From the NCBI GenBank assembly GCA_964554185.1, contig CAZKNJ010000045.1, positions 1 to 15,214 of the forward strand: a DNA stretch of 15,214 nt. Reading direction: 5' to 3'. Below, one piece after another: positions 1-6,914 of this stretch. This stretch comes from CAZKNJ01 sp964554185 (GTDB taxonomy: Bacteria > 4484-113). The translations under genes were made by a program, and so were the position numbers. Under the pieces are notes generated by a model. The model was not told the origin of the DNA. It did no database searches and saw only the letters and a program-made list of their open reading frames with translations. Every line of letters begins with the position of its first letter. Position 1 is the stretch's first letter.

Positions 1-56
1 TCACCGAAGAAGACTACAGGCTCATGGAGATGTCCTACGAGGAGCGGCTGGCGTAG
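1..56 (+). CDS. 3' end of an unidentified gene (partial)
   Basis: The frame beginning at base 3 reads TEEDYRLMEMSYEERLA and stops with TAG at 54-56. The acidic, helix-like composition looks like a genuine protein C-terminus, but 17 residues are too few to name a family. The gene would converge on the enoyl-CoA hydratase gene, leaving a 75-nt gap (57-131) in which I see no clear hairpin terminator. Another frame is also open here, so the call rests on composition alone. Confidence 0.35.
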   Translation, partial: TEEDYRLMEMSYEERLA

Positions 57-131
57 ACGAGCGGAGGTATCACTGCAAGCGCTACCGCGCAGGAGTTATC
101 ACCAAGCGGAGGCTGGATAGGCTTCTGCGCG

Positions 132-914
132 CTACTTCCCGGTGAAGGCGGCCTTGCGCTTCTCCATGAAAGCCTGGGTGCCTTCCTTCATGTCGGCCGT
201 GGCGCAAATCTCGCCAAAGAGCTTGCACTCGTGCTCGCAGGCCGCAGGCAGCGTCATGTCCAGCCCTTCGTTCACCAGTCGGAGGCACATCGCGACCGCG
301 GCGGGGCCCTTCGTCATGATTGTCCGAGCCATCTCCTCGGCCTTCGCCAGCAGCTCCTCCGGCGGGTAGACCTGGTTCACCAGGCCGAAGGTGTAAGCCT
401 CCTGCGCACCGACCATGTTGCCGGTGAGCACCATCTCCAGCGCCTTGCCCTTGCCGACCAGGCGCGGCAGGCGCTGCGTTCCGCCGTAACCGGGAGTGAT
501 GCCCAGCGCGACTTCCGGCTGGCCGAAGCGGGCCTTCTCCGACGCCAGGCGGAGGTGGCAGGCCATCGCCAGCTCGCACCCGCCCCCGAGGGCGAAGCCG
601 TTCACCGCCGCGATGACAGGCTTCGGCAGTGCCTCAATTAGCGAGAAGATACCGTGGCCGGCCTTGGCGAAGTGCTCGCCGGAAGTCCGGTCCAGCGTGT
701 GAATCTCGGTGATGTCGGCGCCGGCGACGAAGGCTTTCTCGCCCGCGCCGGTGAGGACGGCGGCCTTGATGTCCGCGTTGTCGCGCACATGCTCAAACGC
801 CGCCTTGATCTCCTGCATCGTCTCGTGGTTGAGGGCGTTGAGCTTGTCGGGACGGTTGATGGTAACGAACGCCAGGCCGTCCTTCACTTCAAACAGCAGG
901 TTCTTGAACTCCAT
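132..914 (-). CDS. Enoyl-CoA hydratase/isomerase (crotonase family)
   Basis: The 260-residue protein has the usual length for a soluble crotonase-fold enoyl-CoA hydratase, which adds water across the 2,3 double bond of enoyl-CoA in fatty-acid beta-oxidation or a butyrate/crotonyl-CoA type pathway. Visible family features are the CoA/oxyanion-hole segment AFVAGADI (61-68), the glycine-rich GFALGGGCELAMAC (106-119) with catalytic Glu114, and FGQPEVALGITPGYGGTQRL (130-149) with the second catalytic Glu134. Both acidic residues of true hydratases are present, which favours hydratase over an isomerase-only role. The ATG at 914 is preceded by a strong SD, GGGAGG, with 5 nt spacing. It lies 60 nt downstream of the cytochrome gene on the same strand and may be co-transcribed, although the two functions are not obviously linked. 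The acyl-chain preference cannot be read from the sequence. Confidence 0.93.
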   Translation of the reverse strand: MEFKNLLFEVKDGLAFVTINRPDKLNALNHETMQEIKAAFEHVRDNADIKAAVLTGAGEKAFVAGADITEIHTLDRTSGEHFAKAGHGIFSLIEALPKPVIAAVNGFALGGGCELAMACHLRLASEKARFGQPEVALGITPGYGGTQRLPRLVGKGKALEMVLTGNMVGAQEAYTFGLVNQVYPPEELLAKAEEMARTIMTKGPAAVAMCLRLVNEGLDMTLPAACEHECKLFGEICATADMKEGTQAFMEKRKAAFTGK

Positions 915-974
915 TGCAGCCTCCCAGAGTGGTTTGCATACCGGTTATCGATGCGCCGGACTGCGCCGGCGAAG

Positions 975-1811
975 TCACTCGTTATCTGCGGCGTTTGCCT
1001 CGCCGTCGCCGCTCTCAGCGGGCGCGGCAGAAATCTCCTCCAGCGCTTCGGCGGTAGGCAGCGCTTCCTCGGCCGCCTCGCGCGCAAGCTGCATCTGGCG
1101 GTATTCCCAAAAGGCGGCAAGGTCGGCCACCTGCTGGTCCGTCAGGCGCTCGGACGAGAAAAACGGCATCGGATAGTCCAGTTCAAATGGCTCGTCCAGC
1201 CCGTCCGCGGGCGGCTTATAGCCGCGAATGCTGGCCATCACGAAAAAGGGGCTGGCGGTGAAGGTAAGCGGCGGCGCTGCGCCTTTTTCGCGGTGGCATA
1301 GCATACAAGATGCGTTGAACAGCTTCTCACCGCTGCGGGAGTCGCCGTCCACCTCCGGCGGGGAAGACACTCGGGTGATGGTTACGGCAGGCGATTCTGC
1401 ATCAGGTGAAATAGAGCGCAGATATGCAATTAGCGCCTGCATCCGCTCATCTTCCAGTGGCAGCGGGTCGGCTTTCAAGAAGGCCACGGCGCAAGTATTG
1501 ATAGCGCGTGCAAGCGGGACATCGCTGCCGCCTTTGTACGCCCCGTTGTAGTAGGACGGCCGGGACGCTGCGTTCCACATCTCGTGCGCCGGGCGCCAGT
1601 AGCCGTCGTCAAACTTCGCTTCGTCGAAGTTGGCGTGGCAGTAAATGCAGGAGTAGGGCGTGCTGCCCCACGCGCTGTAGTAGTAGCCCTTGCCCGCAAG
1701 CGCCAACTCGGCCTCGCCATCCTGGCCTTCCGCGATGAGCGAAGCGAGCAGCGCTGTGAAAGTGAGGACACCGAACAAAACCGCAAGTGCGAATAGTATG
1801 CGCCGTAACAT
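975..1811 (-). CDS. Exported diheme cytochrome c
   Basis: The 278-residue protein starts with an uncleaved-anchor or signal-like helix (residues 5-26, LLASLIAEG at its end), so it is exported to the periplasm or held at the inner membrane. Two CXXCH haem c attachment sites are visible: CIYCH at 55-59 and CMLCH at 169-173. The second domain ends in YPMPFFSSERLTDQQVADL (213-231), where Met215 is the likely sixth ligand and the following helix is the standard class I cytochrome c C-terminal helix. In the first domain Met78 or Met124 could be the distal ligand. The last 35 or so residues are a low-complexity Ala/Glu tail (AEEALPTAEALEEISAAP) unlike a haem domain. The ATG at 1811 has a GGGAGG SD just upstream, and a -10-like TAGAAT lies at 1841-1836. 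The electron donor and acceptor are unknown because no oxidase or dehydrogenase gene is adjacent. Confidence 0.85.
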   Translation of the reverse strand: MLRRILFALAVLFGVLTFTALLASLIAEGQDGEAELALAGKGYYYSAWGSTPYSCIYCHANFDEAKFDDGYWRPAHEMWNAASRPSYYNGAYKGGSDVPLARAINTCAVAFLKADPLPLEDERMQALIAYLRSISPDAESPAVTITRVSSPPEVDGDSRSGEKLFNASCMLCHREKGAAPPLTFTASPFFVMASIRGYKPPADGLDEPFELDYPMPFFSSERLTDQQVADLAAFWEYRQMQLAREAAEEALPTAEALEEISAAPAESGDGEANAADNE

Positions 1812-1835
1812 GCCCTTCCTCCCGATTCGCTCCCC

Positions 1836-1841
1836 ATTCTA
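1836..1841 (-). promoter_or_regulatory. Candidate -10 element for the cytochrome c gene
   Basis: The minus strand reads GGCTAGAATGG, a good -10 hexamer (TAGAAT). Transcription would start near 1829 and give a short leader carrying the GGGAGG SD. No convincing -35 hexamer is seen at 16-18 nt. The same GCTAGA core occurs upstream of the glycosyltransferase gene (7520-7526) and of murG (4051-4057). Confidence 0.45.
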
Positions 1842-1886
1842 GCCGAAATTCAGCACTTAGTGAAATGCGATTTGGTGGAAAATCCC

Positions 1887-1916
1887 AAAAGCCGCAGGGC
1901 GGGGGTTTCAGCGGCT
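1887..1916 (-). terminator. Possible Rho-independent terminator of the radical SAM gene
   Basis: On the minus strand, AGCCGC (1916-1911) pairs with GCGGCT (1895-1890) across a 15-nt C-rich loop, and the 3' arm is followed directly by a short T run (TTTTGGGATTTT). It lies 34 nt after the radical SAM stop codon and before the cytochrome -10 element, where a terminator would be expected. The stem is only 6 bp and the loop is long, so it would be a modest terminator. Confidence 0.4.
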
Positions 1917-1949
1917 CACAATCTTGCGTATATCAGAAACGGCTGTTGC

Positions 1950-2876
1950 TCAGTTGGCTGCCCGGTAAAACGTCTTACCGTTTGGCTGGATTGCGACCAC
2001 CAATTTCAGCACAAGCAACGAATCCAGGTGCTTCAACACCTCGTTCTCGTGAACCCCCAAACCTCCCGCGATGTCTAGTACCGTGCAGGGCCGGCGTGCG
2101 AGCAAGCCGAGGATGTCCTTGCTTAGGTCTGGCCTACTGCGGTGCGCCACGGTGGCATCTTGCGCAACAACAATCTCCGCCCCTCCCAGCTCTTTTGCAA
2201 TCCCGCCGAGGCGCTCCAGGCTGACCGGCTTGACACCTCTGACCGACGGAGGACGCACAACGGTGTTAAGCTGAACCCGCTTTGGCGCAAGCTGTTTGAT
2301 GGTCTCCCTGAATTCCGAGATATGCTCAGGAGCATCGTTCTCGCCCTCGACCAGCATTATCTCAAGCCAGACCGGCGCCAGCGAGCGCTGGCCGAAGCTG
2401 CGAAGTCCCTCCAGCATAGAGTCAAAGGCAATTGACGGGTGGGGACGGTTGATACGTTTGAAAGTGTTGTCATCGGCTGCGTCTAGAGAAGGAAGCACCA
2501 AGTCAGCTTCCGCGCAGGCCGCTGCCACTTCGTCCACCCAAAGCAGTGAACCGTTGGTTAGTACGGCGCATGGAATGCTCGTCATCGCCTGAATGGCGGA
2601 GATGATGTCCGCAAGACCGGAATGAAGTGTTGGTTCTCCGGACCCGGACAAAGTGATGTAGTCCGTCTGGCCGTCTTGCTTGAGCCAACTGGCTACATCC
2701 GCGAGAATCTCACTTGTGGGGAAATACTCAGCACGTTCTGTGGTCAGTACGGTGGTTGGTCCTAGCTGGCAATAGGTGCAGTCGTAGCTGCACACCTTCC
2801 TTGGCACGAGGTCTACACCGAGAGAGCGGCCTAGGCGACGCGACATCACAGGGCCGTAGACATGTTTGCGGCGCAT
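1950..2876 (-). CDS. Radical SAM protein, COG0731-like, with C-terminal winged helix
   Basis: The 308-residue protein carries the radical SAM cluster motif CSYDCTYC (Cys29, Cys33, Cys36), which binds a 4Fe-4S cluster and S-adenosylmethionine, and the downstream GSGEPTL segment (78-84) typical of the SAM-binding strand. The N-terminal VYGPVMSRRLGRSLGVDLVP is the hallmark of the COG0731 group, bacterial relatives of the wyosine-synthesis enzyme TYW1, whose role in bacteria is not established. Residues about 245-305 (SKDILGLLARRPCTVLDIAG onward) look like a winged helix-turn-helix, suggesting nucleic-acid binding or regulation. Hand-counted GC in the line at 2281-2340 is 50%, clearly below the btu genes, so a different origin is possible. 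It is divergent from the propeller gene across 118 nt. A near -10 (TAGAAG) lies 8 nt before the ATG, and no strong SD is present. Confidence 0.85.
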   Translation of the reverse strand: MRRKHVYGPVMSRRLGRSLGVDLVPRKVCSYDCTYCQLGPTTVLTTERAEYFPTSEILADVASWLKQDGQTDYITLSGSGEPTLHSGLADIISAIQAMTSIPCAVLTNGSLLWVDEVAAACAEADLVLPSLDAADDNTFKRINRPHPSIAFDSMLEGLRSFGQRSLAPVWLEIMLVEGENDAPEHISEFRETIKQLAPKRVQLNTVVRPPSVRGVKPVSLERLGGIAKELGGAEIVVAQDATVAHRSRPDLSKDILGLLARRPCTVLDIAGGLGVHENEVLKHLDSLLVLKLVVAIQPNGKTFYRAAN

Positions 2877-2981
2877 CTCACTAACTTCTACCGGCAGATG
2901 GCTACAACTAACTTAGCTTGGCTGGCAGAGCCATACGCCATGGGCTGCTAACGTGAATCACCTTCTGCAGCAGCGAGGCTG

Positions 2982-2987
2982 TAAAAT
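2982..2987 (+). promoter_or_regulatory. Candidate -10 element placing transcription start at the propeller ATG
   Basis: TAAAAT is followed by exactly 7 nt and then the ATG at 2995. RNA polymerase usually starts 6-8 nt after a -10, so the mRNA would begin at or next to the start codon (leaderless). The only SD-like sequence, AAGGG at 2988-2992, is 2 nt from the ATG and too close to work normally. No clear -35 is seen. Confidence 0.4.
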
Positions 2988-2994
2988 AAGGGCT

Positions 2995-4035
2995 ATGAAG
3001 AAAGCGACGACATTTGCGGCGATTGTGGCGACGGCGCTGCTGGTGGCAGCAGCCGGCGCGCAGGCGGACGGAGCAGCAGTGTTTCCCGACGGCAGCGAGC
3101 TTCCGCAGAGCGGGGCGGCGTTTCTCTGCCTGCCCGGCCAGCCAGACGCAGCACAGGACCAGACCAGCGGCGTCGTGGTCGTTGACGGCGAGCTGTATTC
3201 AATTGGCGACGACAGCGGGCAGATCTTCCACTTCAGCCTGGATCCGCCGTATATGAAGCGGTTTGACGCCATGCAGGTGCCACCCTGGCGCGTGGGGATG
3301 GACCTGGAAGACCTCACTTACATTGCGGAAACCGGCGAGTTTGCGGCGAGCCTGGAGACAGGCGATACGAGAGTGCGCATCGTGAAGGAGCGCGACGGCA
3401 AGCTGGAACCGAGCTATTCATTCGCGCTGCGGGTGCCTCCGCTTTACACGGCAGAGAGCAACGTCGGTCCCGAAGGGCTGGCGTGGGACGGCGACGCGAG
3501 TGTCCTCATCGTCGGCTGGGAAGGCGGCGACCTCCGGCGCTACCTCAGCTTCTATCGGCTGACGATCGAGCAGGGGCGGGTGAAGCGGGCGAAGTTCTTG
3601 CGGCACCTTGATATGAGCACCGGCCCCATCAGCATCAGCGGGCTGTTTTACGATGCGGCTACGAAGACGCTGCTAGTGCTTGACCGCAACAGCGACGCGC
3701 TCTACGTCTATCCTCAATGGGACACGGAAGCAGTGGTGGCGCAGAAATCGAAGGAGTATGAGGGGCCGGCGCCGATTGTCGTACGCTTCCGTGATATCGA
3801 GGATCCGCTTCATCGGCAGTTCCAGTACCACTCCTTCGAAGGAGCGGCACTCGACGATATGGGAAGGCTCTGGGTGGTCACCGACCCCTGGCGGAGCGCG
3901 GACCGCAGCAAGTACCGCCTCGCCGACGGTACGATTGACGAGTACTACTATAAGTTCGTCCCGCAGATTGTGTGGTTTGACGGTTTCCGCGACCAACTCG
4001 CGGAGGCGCTCGCCAGCCGCAATCTGGGGCTCTGA
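2995..4035 (+). CDS. Secreted beta-propeller, phytase-like/SdiA-regulated-like protein
   Basis: Translation from the ATG at 2995 gives 346 residues beginning MKKATTFAAIVATALLVAAA and AGAQADG, a textbook Sec signal peptide (positive tip, hydrophobic core, AxA cleavage). An upstream in-frame ATG at 2953 would add 14 residues in front of the signal, which is why I chose 2995. The mature part has repeated strand motifs ending in aromatic or acidic residues: SGVVVVDGELYSIGDDSGQI, LEDLTYIAETGEF, GPEGLAWDGD, SISGLFYDAATKTLLVLDRN and SFEGAALDDMGRLWVVTDPW. This pattern is found in the esterase-like phytase-like domain and SdiA-regulated propeller families. It is probably periplasmic or extracellular. 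The substrate is unknown, and I see no basis to claim phytase activity. It is followed 29 nt later by murG, which appears to have its own promoter. Confidence 0.75.
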   Translation: MKKATTFAAIVATALLVAAAGAQADGAAVFPDGSELPQSGAAFLCLPGQPDAAQDQTSGVVVVDGELYSIGDDSGQIFHFSLDPPYMKRFDAMQVPPWRVGMDLEDLTYIAETGEFAASLETGDTRVRIVKERDGKLEPSYSFALRVPPLYTAESNVGPEGLAWDGDASVLIVGWEGGDLRRYLSFYRLTIEQGRVKRAKFLRHLDMSTGPISISGLFYDAATKTLLVLDRNSDALYVYPQWDTEAVVAQKSKEYEGPAPIVVRFRDIEDPLHRQFQYHSFEGAALDDMGRLWVVTDPWRSADRSKYRLADGTIDEYYYKFVPQIVWFDGFRDQLAEALASRNLGL

Positions 4036-4051
4036 GATGCCCGCACTGTGC

Positions 4052-4057
4052 TAGACT
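4052..4057 (+). promoter_or_regulatory. Candidate -10 element placing transcription start at the murG ATG
   Basis: The sequence GTGCTAGACTCACCGCA leads into the murG ATG at 4065. TAGACT fits a -10 with a TG-type extension, again exactly 7 nt before the ATG. No SD-like purine run is present between it and the start codon, so a leaderless murG mRNA is the simplest reading. No -35 consensus is evident. Confidence 0.4.
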
Positions 4058-4064
4058 CACCGCA

Positions 4065-5189
4065 ATGCGCGTGATGTTCACCGGCGGCGGCACGGGGGGA
4101 CATGTGTTCCCGCTGCTGGCGGTCGCCGATGAGCTGAAACGCTCCCATCCCGATACGGAGTTCTACTGGTTTGGCAGCAAGCGCCTGGAAGCGAGCATCG
4201 TCACCGAAGAGAGCATGCCCGGTAGCTTTGTGCCCTTCACCTTCAGCTACCGCAGTCTCAGCGCGCATTCGCTGGCGTATTACGCGCGGATCGCTCCCGC
4301 CTGGGCGACGGGGATGCCCACCAGGGCGGCCCGGGCGGCGATGGACGAATTCAAGCCCGATGTGCTTCTTTCGTCGGGTGGATATGTGAGCGTGCCGGCA
4401 CTGGTGGCCTGCAGGTTCGCCCAGACGCCCTATGCGCTGGTGGAGATCAATGCGGTGCCGGGGCGGGCGACGGTGGCCTTTGCGCCGTTCGCCCGCAAAG
4501 TGTACTGCGCCACTGAGGCGACAGCTGACGCGCTGGTTAAATTCGCCGCGCCGGGCTCGCTAGTGGTGAGCGGGTACCCCTGTCGCGGGCCACGCATGGC
4601 GGATGCGCATGAGCATTTTCAGGTACCAGCAGGGCTGCCCATCGTGGTGATTGTGGGCGGCAGCTCGGGTGCGGAACCGGTCAACCGCCTGGCGTTGGAA
4701 GCACTTGGCGATGAGGAATTCGCGAGAGATCTGGGCGCGAAAGCGGCGGTCTTGCACCAATGGGGGCGCAAGCCGAAGCCCGGGGAGCTGGAGCGGCTGA
4801 AGGGCTGGGAGCACTACCGCGCCATAGACTTTGACCCGCTTCTGTGCGAAATCTACCCTCACGCGTCGCTGTATGTTGGCAGATCAGGCGCAGCAACGGT
4901 ATGCGAGCTCATCGGCGCGAAACTGCCCGCGGCGTTGATACCTTATCCGCACCACGCCGACCGGCAGCAGTACTTAAACGCCGAGGTGCTCGGACGCACT
5001 TCCGCGGCCTACATTCTGGACGAAGGAGGTCCAAGGCTGGCGGAGAAGCTCCGGGCGCTCATACGCGATGTCGTGTTGGGCGCTGCGGGAGAGGTGATGC
5101 GGCGCGGGTTCAGCACGCTGGACGCGGCCAATGGAGCGCGAGCGATTGCGCAGGATTTGGCTGCTTTGCTGGGGGGAGCGGGCAGTTGA
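4065..5189 (+). CDS. murG: UDP-GlcNAc:lipid I N-acetylglucosaminyltransferase MurG
   Basis: The 374-residue protein catalyses the last cytoplasmic step of peptidoglycan precursor synthesis, moving GlcNAc from UDP-GlcNAc onto lipid I to make lipid II at the inner face of the membrane. Diagnostic features are the N-terminal lipid-phosphate loop GGGTGGH (residues 7-13), SSGGYVSVP in the N-domain, VIVGGSSGAEPVN (G-loop of the C-domain), HQWG, and YVGRSGAATVCELIGAKLP with PYPHHADRQQYLNA, which matches the RSGAxTxxE...DRQQYxNA donor-site pattern of Escherichia coli MurG. The length is normal for the family. It lies outside a dcw cell-division cluster, with no mur or fts neighbours visible. The stop codon overlaps the TTG start of the amidase, so the two are probably translationally coupled. 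Confidence 0.93.
   Translation: MRVMFTGGGTGGHVFPLLAVADELKRSHPDTEFYWFGSKRLEASIVTEESMPGSFVPFTFSYRSLSAHSLAYYARIAPAWATGMPTRAARAAMDEFKPDVLLSSGGYVSVPALVACRFAQTPYALVEINAVPGRATVAFAPFARKVYCATEATADALVKFAAPGSLVVSGYPCRGPRMADAHEHFQVPAGLPIVVIVGGSSGAEPVNRLALEALGDEEFARDLGAKAAVLHQWGRKPKPGELERLKGWEHYRAIDFDPLLCEIYPHASLYVGRSGAATVCELIGAKLPAALIPYPHHADRQQYLNAEVLGRTSAAYILDEGGPRLAEKLRALIRDVVLGAAGEVMRRGFSTLDAANGARAIAQDLAALLGGAGS
5171..5177 (+). promoter_or_regulatory. Shine-Dalgarno GGGGGAG that decides the amidase TTG start
   Basis: GGGGGGAG lies just inside the 3' end of murG, about 8 nt before TTG at 5186-5188. This TTG overlaps the murG TGA (TTGA), and initiation there yields a perfect signal peptide. The longer open frame back to 4844 would run through 340 nt of murG in another frame and gives an Arg-rich, non-protein-like sequence. 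Confidence 0.6.
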
Positions 5190-6910
5190 GGCTGCTGCGG
5201 GCGCGCACCGCCGGACTGCTCATCCTCGGCGCGGCATTTTTTCTTCCCTCTGCCACAGCCGAGGGTACTACTTCATTCAGTCTTGACTTGGGAACGCGAA
5301 CGGTCGAGTTAAGCGCACCGCCGGTCGTGACCTCCAATGGCAGCAACTATGTGCTGTTCGAAGCTCTCACGCTGGTTGACACATATGAAAAGATGAGTGT
5401 TGCCACGGGTCCGATGGCTGTACAGCCGCCTGAACCGGAGCCAGTATCTGAGGACGAATCTGAAGAAGGAGCGGCAGGCGGAGAGGCCATTAGCATTAGC
5501 GCCAAGCCTGCGGCTGCGCCGGCAAGTGAGGTTCCTCGCGCATTCAAGTTGGCGGGTCGCGAGTATTCTCTTGATAGCCTCGGCGGAGCAATCAGGCTGC
5601 TTGACGCCAGTGGAGCGGCCGTTGGCTCAGCCTGTATAGTGCAGCATGGCAGGGCCTACCTGCCGGAGGACGCGCTGGCGGCGCTGGGAATGCGCCTAAC
5701 TTATGCGCCGGAGACGGGAAACCTACGGCTCATCGGCGAGTTGCGCGAACTGGCGTTCAACCCAAAGGAGATGACAGTGCGCTTCACCACGCTGCTGCCC
5801 GCAACCGCGTATGCCGAGCCGCTGGACGGCGAGGGCTTCCGCGTAGTGGTGGAAGGGGCGTTTGTGAAGGAGCCCACCTCCAGAGCGCTGAAGGAAGCGG
5901 GCGAAGCGGCGCTGGCAGCGCGCAATCTTAGCCACCATCGGTTGGAGCTGCGGTTCACCCAGAAGACAGAAACGGGCTACAAGCTCTACGCCGAGCCGAA
6001 GCCCGCGGTTTTCTTTCGCGTGCATTTCGGCAACCACTTTGACCTCGTGTCCTATGAGCGCACTTCGTCGGGCGAGATTTCACTGAATGTGCTGTTCACC
6101 AGGCCCACGGACGTTTCGGTCACGACGCTGGTGTCGCCCAACCGGCTGGTGCTGGACTTTCCCGGCGCGGTTTACGACCAGGCGACGAAGTACATTGATG
6201 TGGGCATCGGCTCGGTGAAGCAGATCAGGGTAGGGCAGTTCAGCGACAAGCCGCCGGTTGTACGCGTGGTAGTGGAGTTGAAGCGGGCGCTGCGTTACCG
6301 CGTGCTCAAGCAAGGAGACGGCGAGAAATACTATGTGCAGCTTTACAGCAAGGAGCGGCGCAAGGCGGTAATCATGCTGGACGCAGGCCATGGCGGCAGC
6401 GACACCGGCGCCATTGGCGTCACGGGCGTATACGAAAAGAGCATCACGTTGCAGGTGACATTGGACCTGGCGAGGTCTTTGCGCAACCTAGGGTATGAGG
6501 TTGAACTCACGCGCGACACCGACCGTTTCGTTTCGCTAGGCGAGAGAGCTGACTTGGCGAACGAACTGCTTCCGATGGTGTTTGTCTCTATTCACGCAAA
6601 CTCAATCGAAGACCCCGCATTCACCGGCGTCATGACCTTCCACTTCAACGGCGCGGTGGAGGCATCTGCGCTGGCGAGCAGTATCCAACAGCAGCTGCTC
6701 TCCAGCACCGGCGCGGTTGACCGCAAGGTGCGCACGGCGAACTTCTTCGTGCTGCGTGAGACGGTGGTGCCAGCGGTGCTCGTGGAGGTCGGATTCCTCA
6801 CCAACACGCTGGAAGAGCAGAAGCTGCGCGACCCGTTCTACCAGAAGCGGATTGTGGACGGAGTTGCGCGCGGGATAGACCAGTACTTGCGGGATATCGG
6901 GGGATTCTGA
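5186..6910 (+). CDS. N-acetylmuramoyl-L-alanine amidase with AMIN domain, exported
   Basis: From the TTG start the protein has 574 residues. A Sec signal peptide (LLRARTAGLLILGAAFFLP, cleavage near SATA/EG, residue 25) is followed by a Pro/Glu/Ser-rich linker (about 75-105) and a segment resembling the copper-amine-oxidase N-terminal-like domain (about 120-185; GREYSLDSLGGAIRL, GRAYLPEDALAALG). Next come an AMIN domain (about 296-388; NRLVLDFPGAVYD, VRVVVEL), used to target septal or wall structures, and an Amidase_3 catalytic domain (about 396-570). All zinc and catalytic residues are present: His402 in DAGHGG, Glu417 in VYEKS, His470 in VSIHANS and Glu534 in LVEVGFLTN. It cleaves the amide between MurNAc and the stem peptide in the periplasm during daughter-cell separation or wall turnover. 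It overlaps murG and is followed 4 nt later by the DNA glycosylase gene, so it belongs to the murG operon. Confidence 0.9.
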   Translation: MRLLRARTAGLLILGAAFFLPSATAEGTTSFSLDLGTRTVELSAPPVVTSNGSNYVLFEALTLVDTYEKMSVATGPMAVQPPEPEPVSEDESEEGAAGGEAISISAKPAAAPASEVPRAFKLAGREYSLDSLGGAIRLLDASGAAVGSACIVQHGRAYLPEDALAALGMRLTYAPETGNLRLIGELRELAFNPKEMTVRFTTLLPATAYAEPLDGEGFRVVVEGAFVKEPTSRALKEAGEAALAARNLSHHRLELRFTQKTETGYKLYAEPKPAVFFRVHFGNHFDLVSYERTSSGEISLNVLFTRPTDVSVTTLVSPNRLVLDFPGAVYDQATKYIDVGIGSVKQIRVGQFSDKPPVVRVVVELKRALRYRVLKQGDGEKYYVQLYSKERRKAVIMLDAGHGGSDTGAIGVTGVYEKSITLQVTLDLARSLRNLGYEVELTRDTDRFVSLGERADLANELLPMVFVSIHANSIEDPAFTGVMTFHFNGAVEASALASSIQQQLLSSTGAVDRKVRTANFFVLRETVVPAVLVEVGFLTNTLEEQKLRDPFYQKRIVDGVARGIDQYLRDIGGF

Positions 6911-6914
6911 CAGG

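Noticed and set aside
953..968. Hairpin GCCGG/CCGGC between the cytochrome and hydratase genes as a terminator
   Set aside because: The stem is only 5 bp and no T run follows. The hydratase gene also has a strong SD close by, so it may simply be operon spacer.
654..1301. Plus-strand open frame of 215 residues across the hydratase and cytochrome genes
   Set aside because: It is antisense to two well-supported genes and has no recognisable domain or SD.
2953..2994. Upstream ATG of the propeller gene
   Set aside because: It would put 14 extra residues in front of a complete signal peptide, and the -10-like TAAAAT lies inside that stretch.
4844..5185. N-terminal extension of the amidase overlapping murG
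   Set aside because: This stretch is Arg-rich, antagonistic to the clear murG frame, and precedes a perfect signal peptide. TTG at 5186 with a strong SD is the better start.
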